This document shows, piece by piece, positions 62,301-64,000 of a stretch of 64,000 nt of DNA. The stretch spans positions 10,288,938 through 10,352,937 of the forward strand of contig NZ_CP037423.1 in assembly GCF_007754155.1 (NCBI RefSeq), read 5' to 3'. The number at the start of each line of letters is the position of its first letter. The stretch's first letter is position 1. The notes below the pieces were generated by a model that saw only the letters and a list, made by a program, of their open reading frames with translations, was not told the DNA's origin and ran no database searches. This DNA is from Stieleria neptunia (GTDB lineage: Bacteria > Planctomycetota > Planctomycetia > Pirellulales > Pirellulaceae). The translations under genes were made by a program, and so were the position numbers.

Positions 62301-64000
62301 GATCGTCCCAAATTGTCCGAGTTGGAGAGGCCGCTGACAGTAAAGCCTTGGTCGGTCGAAAGTGTGGCCAGATCGATGACGGGTGAAAACCCAACGGTTT
62401 TCCCGTAAACGACATAACTTCTACCGAAATCAATCCGCCCATCTTCTTCGACCCGATACGCACCGACGATCAAATCATCGAGCCCGTCGCCATTGACGTC
62501 GACATCTCCGCTGACACTAATCCCTGCCGACCCCGTTAAATCTTCGCCGACAATCATCAGTCCGTTGTCACCATCGAGCGCTAGAACGTTCAACACCGGC
62601 GGAATGGGGCCGGCGCTGCCAAACACCACGTACGCCGCGCCCGCAAAAAATCGGCCAAGCGGGTTTGCATCGGGTGCTCCGATGATCAAATCACTCAAGC
62701 CGTCACCGTTGATGTCGCCCGCACCGGACAGGGCTTGGCCGGTGTTCTCGTTCACCGTTGCTCCGTCGACGCGAAAACCGTTGCTGCCGTCGAGCGATGA
62801 CAACTCGACGACTTCGGGATACGGTGACGACCTGCCGAAGACAACGTAGGTCTCGCCGGCCCCAGATTTCCCCAGGGGATCTGCCAAATGAGCACCGATG
62901 GCCAAGTCGTCCAGTCCGTCGCCGTTGAAATCACCGATACCGCTCACGCTGGTGCCGGACCGATCACCGCTGCCGACCCCAGGGAGACGAAATCCGTTGG
63001 CGCCGTTCAACTCGGAAAGCGAAATCGAAGCATCGAACCCACCGGGTTTCCCAAAGACGACATAGCTTTCACCCGCATTCGCACCGTCGTTCGGGTCGAC
63101 GCCGTCGGCGCCAATGATGATGTCGTCATAGCCGTCGCCGTTGATGTCCCCGGCTCCGCTCACCGTGCCTGAACTGTCGAACGAATCAATCCCCGTGACC
63201 GTGAACCCGTTGTTGCCGTCCACGTTGGAAAGCTCCAACTCGGACAACACAATGGACAGGGACGCCTGGACGTTCAAGATCCCGTTGCCGTTGCGGTATT
63301 GAATGTAGGATTCACCGCCCAGGTCGATCGTGGTTGGGGCGTTCCAGCCGCCACCGGTCAGACGCACCAATGAGCCGTCGCCATGAACAGTTAACGTGTT
63401 GTCGTGCGATGACAGCCCACGCAGTTCCGGTCCATCGAGTGTCAGGACGTGGTCCAAATCAGAACCGAGGTCAACGTTTTCGACGTCGATGATGCGGTTG
63501 TCGGCGATTGTCGTCAGATCAAGCGGTATTCCAAGAGAATCGAGCCGCAACGTGTCCGATCCGTTTCCGCCGAGAAGCCGTTTGTTCCTGGAGAAATCAT
63601 TGTCAACGATCACCAAAATGTCATCGCCCTGGCCGCCCCGCAACACGTCTTCCCCGCCGTCACTGATCAGGGTGTCGTTACCTCGGCCGCCGATCAAGAC
63701 GTCGCTTTCCAGCGAGCCGCGATCGGCGATCAAGGTGTCGTCGGAATCATCGCCGACCTGCGTTTCTAATCCGCCGGTGAAGTTGCCGCCCAAGACGACG
63801 TAGCTGGCGCCCGCGTCGTTGACCCCACCGGGGCTGGCACCGGTTGCGCCGATCAGGAAATCGTCAAAGCCGTCGCCGTTGACGTCCCCGGCTCCGCTGA
63901 CGCTTTGGCCGAACAGATCGAAGTCCTCGTCGCCGATCATCCGGAAGCCACCGGTTCCATCGAGCGTCGATAGATCCAGGGAGAATTGAGTGCCCGGCCT
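59378..64000 (-). CDS. Large FG-GAP/RTX surface protein with C-terminal dockerin-like calcium repeats (5' end outside window)
   Basis: The frame is open to the right edge (1540 residues visible). It has eight FG-GAP (integrin-alpha-like) repeats with calcium-loop signature GAGDVNGDGFDDFLIGA and variants; one lies at the N-terminal side and seven follow a first RTX-like block (GGRGNDTLISDGGEDVLRGG). A second RTX-like block (GGEGDDTLVSDGGGDVLRGG) comes after them. A beta-rich, autotransporter-like region follows, and two dockerin-type EF-hand repeats (DTDGDGDVDGQDYGRFGLSF and DYDWDGDVDGQDYGRFGLRF) end the protein. These modules bind calcium and suggest a secreted adhesin or matrix protein. The C-terminal repeat is common in planctomycete secreted proteins. 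Confidence 0.88.
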   Translation of the reverse strand, partial: RPGTQFSLDLSTLDGTGGFRMIGDEDFDLFGQSVSGAGDVNGDGFDDFLIGATGASPGGVNDAGASYVVLGGNFTGGLETQVGDDSDDTLIADRGSLESDVLIGGRGNDTLISDGGEDVLRGGQGDDILVIVDNDFSRNKRLLGGNGSDTLRLDSLGIPLDLTTIADNRIIDVENVDLGSDLDHVLTLDGPELRGLSSHDNTLTVHGDGSLVRLTGGGWNAPTTIDLGGESYIQYRNGNGILNVQASLSIVLSELELSNVDGNNGFTVTGIDSFDSSGTVSGAGDINGDGYDDIIIGADGVDPNDGANAGESYVVFGKPGGFDASISLSELNGANGFRLPGVGSGDRSGTSVSGIGDFNGDGLDDLAIGAHLADPLGKSGAGETYVVFGRSSPYPEVVELSSLDGSNGFRVDGATVNENTGQALSGAGDINGDGLSDLIIGAPDANPLGRFFAGAAYVVFGSAGPIPPVLNVLALDGDNGLMIVGEDLTGSAGISVSGDVDVNGDGLDDLIVGAYRVEEDGRIDFGRSYVVYGKTVGFSPVIDLATLSTDQGFTVSGLSNSDNLGRSVSGAGDVNADGFDDVIIGAEFVDSPSGVNNVGQSYVIFGQPDGIEFEIDPSALNGTNGFRINGAAQGDQLGRAVTRAGDVNSDGKDDLLVSATAADPNGVDNAGASYVIFGRSGSFNANVEVSELNGENGFRINGIAPSDFAGEDLGGAFDLNGDGLDDWIIGAPGADPDGLSAAGESYVLFGKNFTGGAETQLGDAANNQLVASQGLSVRDVLIGGEGDDTLVSDGGGDVLRGGQGDDILALMDADFSGGRRALGGNGFDTLRLDGAGLVLDLTVIPDNRLVDIEAIDITGSGANALTLDVSEVLRLSSHSNTVTVLRDFDDVVDFGNGWTQIADENSGDRIFEVYTQGNATLKVQRLHHRLAFPAGNGADDWTVRRNGSQVEVFDNVLSNLITAIEIDSLASLTLTSPPTEASRLQIDYASGGFFEVPSGITFTGSSGRDELELLGTGLTLATFVSGSSSMSTASLLTTQGGPSTAITFSDVEPLNVSGLAGLSVQGPLNVGGETLQIDSLGAVDVDGLTSVSGGTIDAPGGIHLESSEVLYGHGSVDAPVSSDAGSTITLSADSSLGDATSPDGIHLDGRLNLGPHTITLRDGHKAVLGQQTTLGSASENGTLVSDNGIELADTRTLIGRGVINTINGEFENQGFVQGTGPGLIFNHLVTGAGDFGGVTTFNGGTDFGNSPTQTDAGVMSFTAANTHTVELGGLIAGGEYDQVNAESANLDGILDVRFIDLGNGYQPQVGDSFSILTADSISGSFPCVDLPSLPEDLAWDVIYDSDEVRLDIVRIPDVESIVINDGTSSRSQITSVTIRFVSEVDHAALENAFALTNIDTNIAVGTITVTASDEGGRTSAMLSFSGDSTIPGSNSLADGNYRLEIIADQVVTPGDNAMRSDAVFGGQSAAQPNNDDFFRLFGDTDGDGDVDGQDYGRFGLSFLRLSGDPNYDSDLDYDWDGDVDGQDYGRFGLRFLRQRN

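Overview
The window looks like chromosomal DNA of a planctomycete of the Rhodopirellula/Pirellulaceae type. This is inferred from family content: C-terminal DGDVDGQDYGRFGL calcium-binding modules, giant secreted proteins tied to an ECF sigma factor, many palindromic intergenic repeats, and planctomycete-style integrases. I ran no database search. The window splits at a tRNA-Arg(TCG) gene (44846-44919, minus).

Left part (1-34.8 kb) is a heavy-metal (probably copper/silver) efflux region. Efflux set 1 is on the minus strand (tolC-like 5983->4445, adaptor 4334->3054, RND pump 3057->beyond the left edge). It diverges from a plus-strand operon of a PepSY-like protein, response regulator and sensor kinase (6211-8819). 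Set 2 (tolC-like, RND, adaptor; 9466-15574) is a tightly overlapping plus-strand operon. A decayed second copy of the tolC/PepSY/regulator/kinase block lies at 16171-19294: its tolC is frameshifted and cut, its regulator and kinase are fused by a deletion, and its PepSY gene is intact. Set 3 is a long minus-strand cluster (34045->19459): anti-sigma-like protein, CusB-like adaptor with metal-binding motifs, oversized CusA-like pump, sialidase-like beta-propeller, His-rich exported protein, second adaptor, second RND pump and a His-rich lipoprotein. The second RND pump has lost its C-terminus at a palindromic repeat and reads in frame into the lipoprotein. A divergent YHS-type lipoprotein is at 34309-34779.

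Middle part (34.8-44.8 kb) is a mobile-element zone: an IS91-like element with a tyrosine recombinase plus a Y2 transposase, small cargo genes (methyltransferase, frameshifted VOC protein, BON-like protein), a large serine recombinase without its catalytic domain, an intact DDE insertion sequence inserted in an istB remnant, and an integrase/istA chimera next to tRNA-Arg. The tRNA is a plausible boundary of a genomic island.

Right part (45-64 kb) looks like more stable chromosome: an AspT/YidE-type transporter with RCK domains, then a minus-strand operon of ECF sigma factor, membrane-anchored vWA protein and a 2350-residue exported protein of unknown function, and finally the C-terminal 1540 residues of an FG-GAP/RTX surface protein running off the right edge. 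Repeats (MITE-like element, REP-like palindromes) fill the intergenic gaps.
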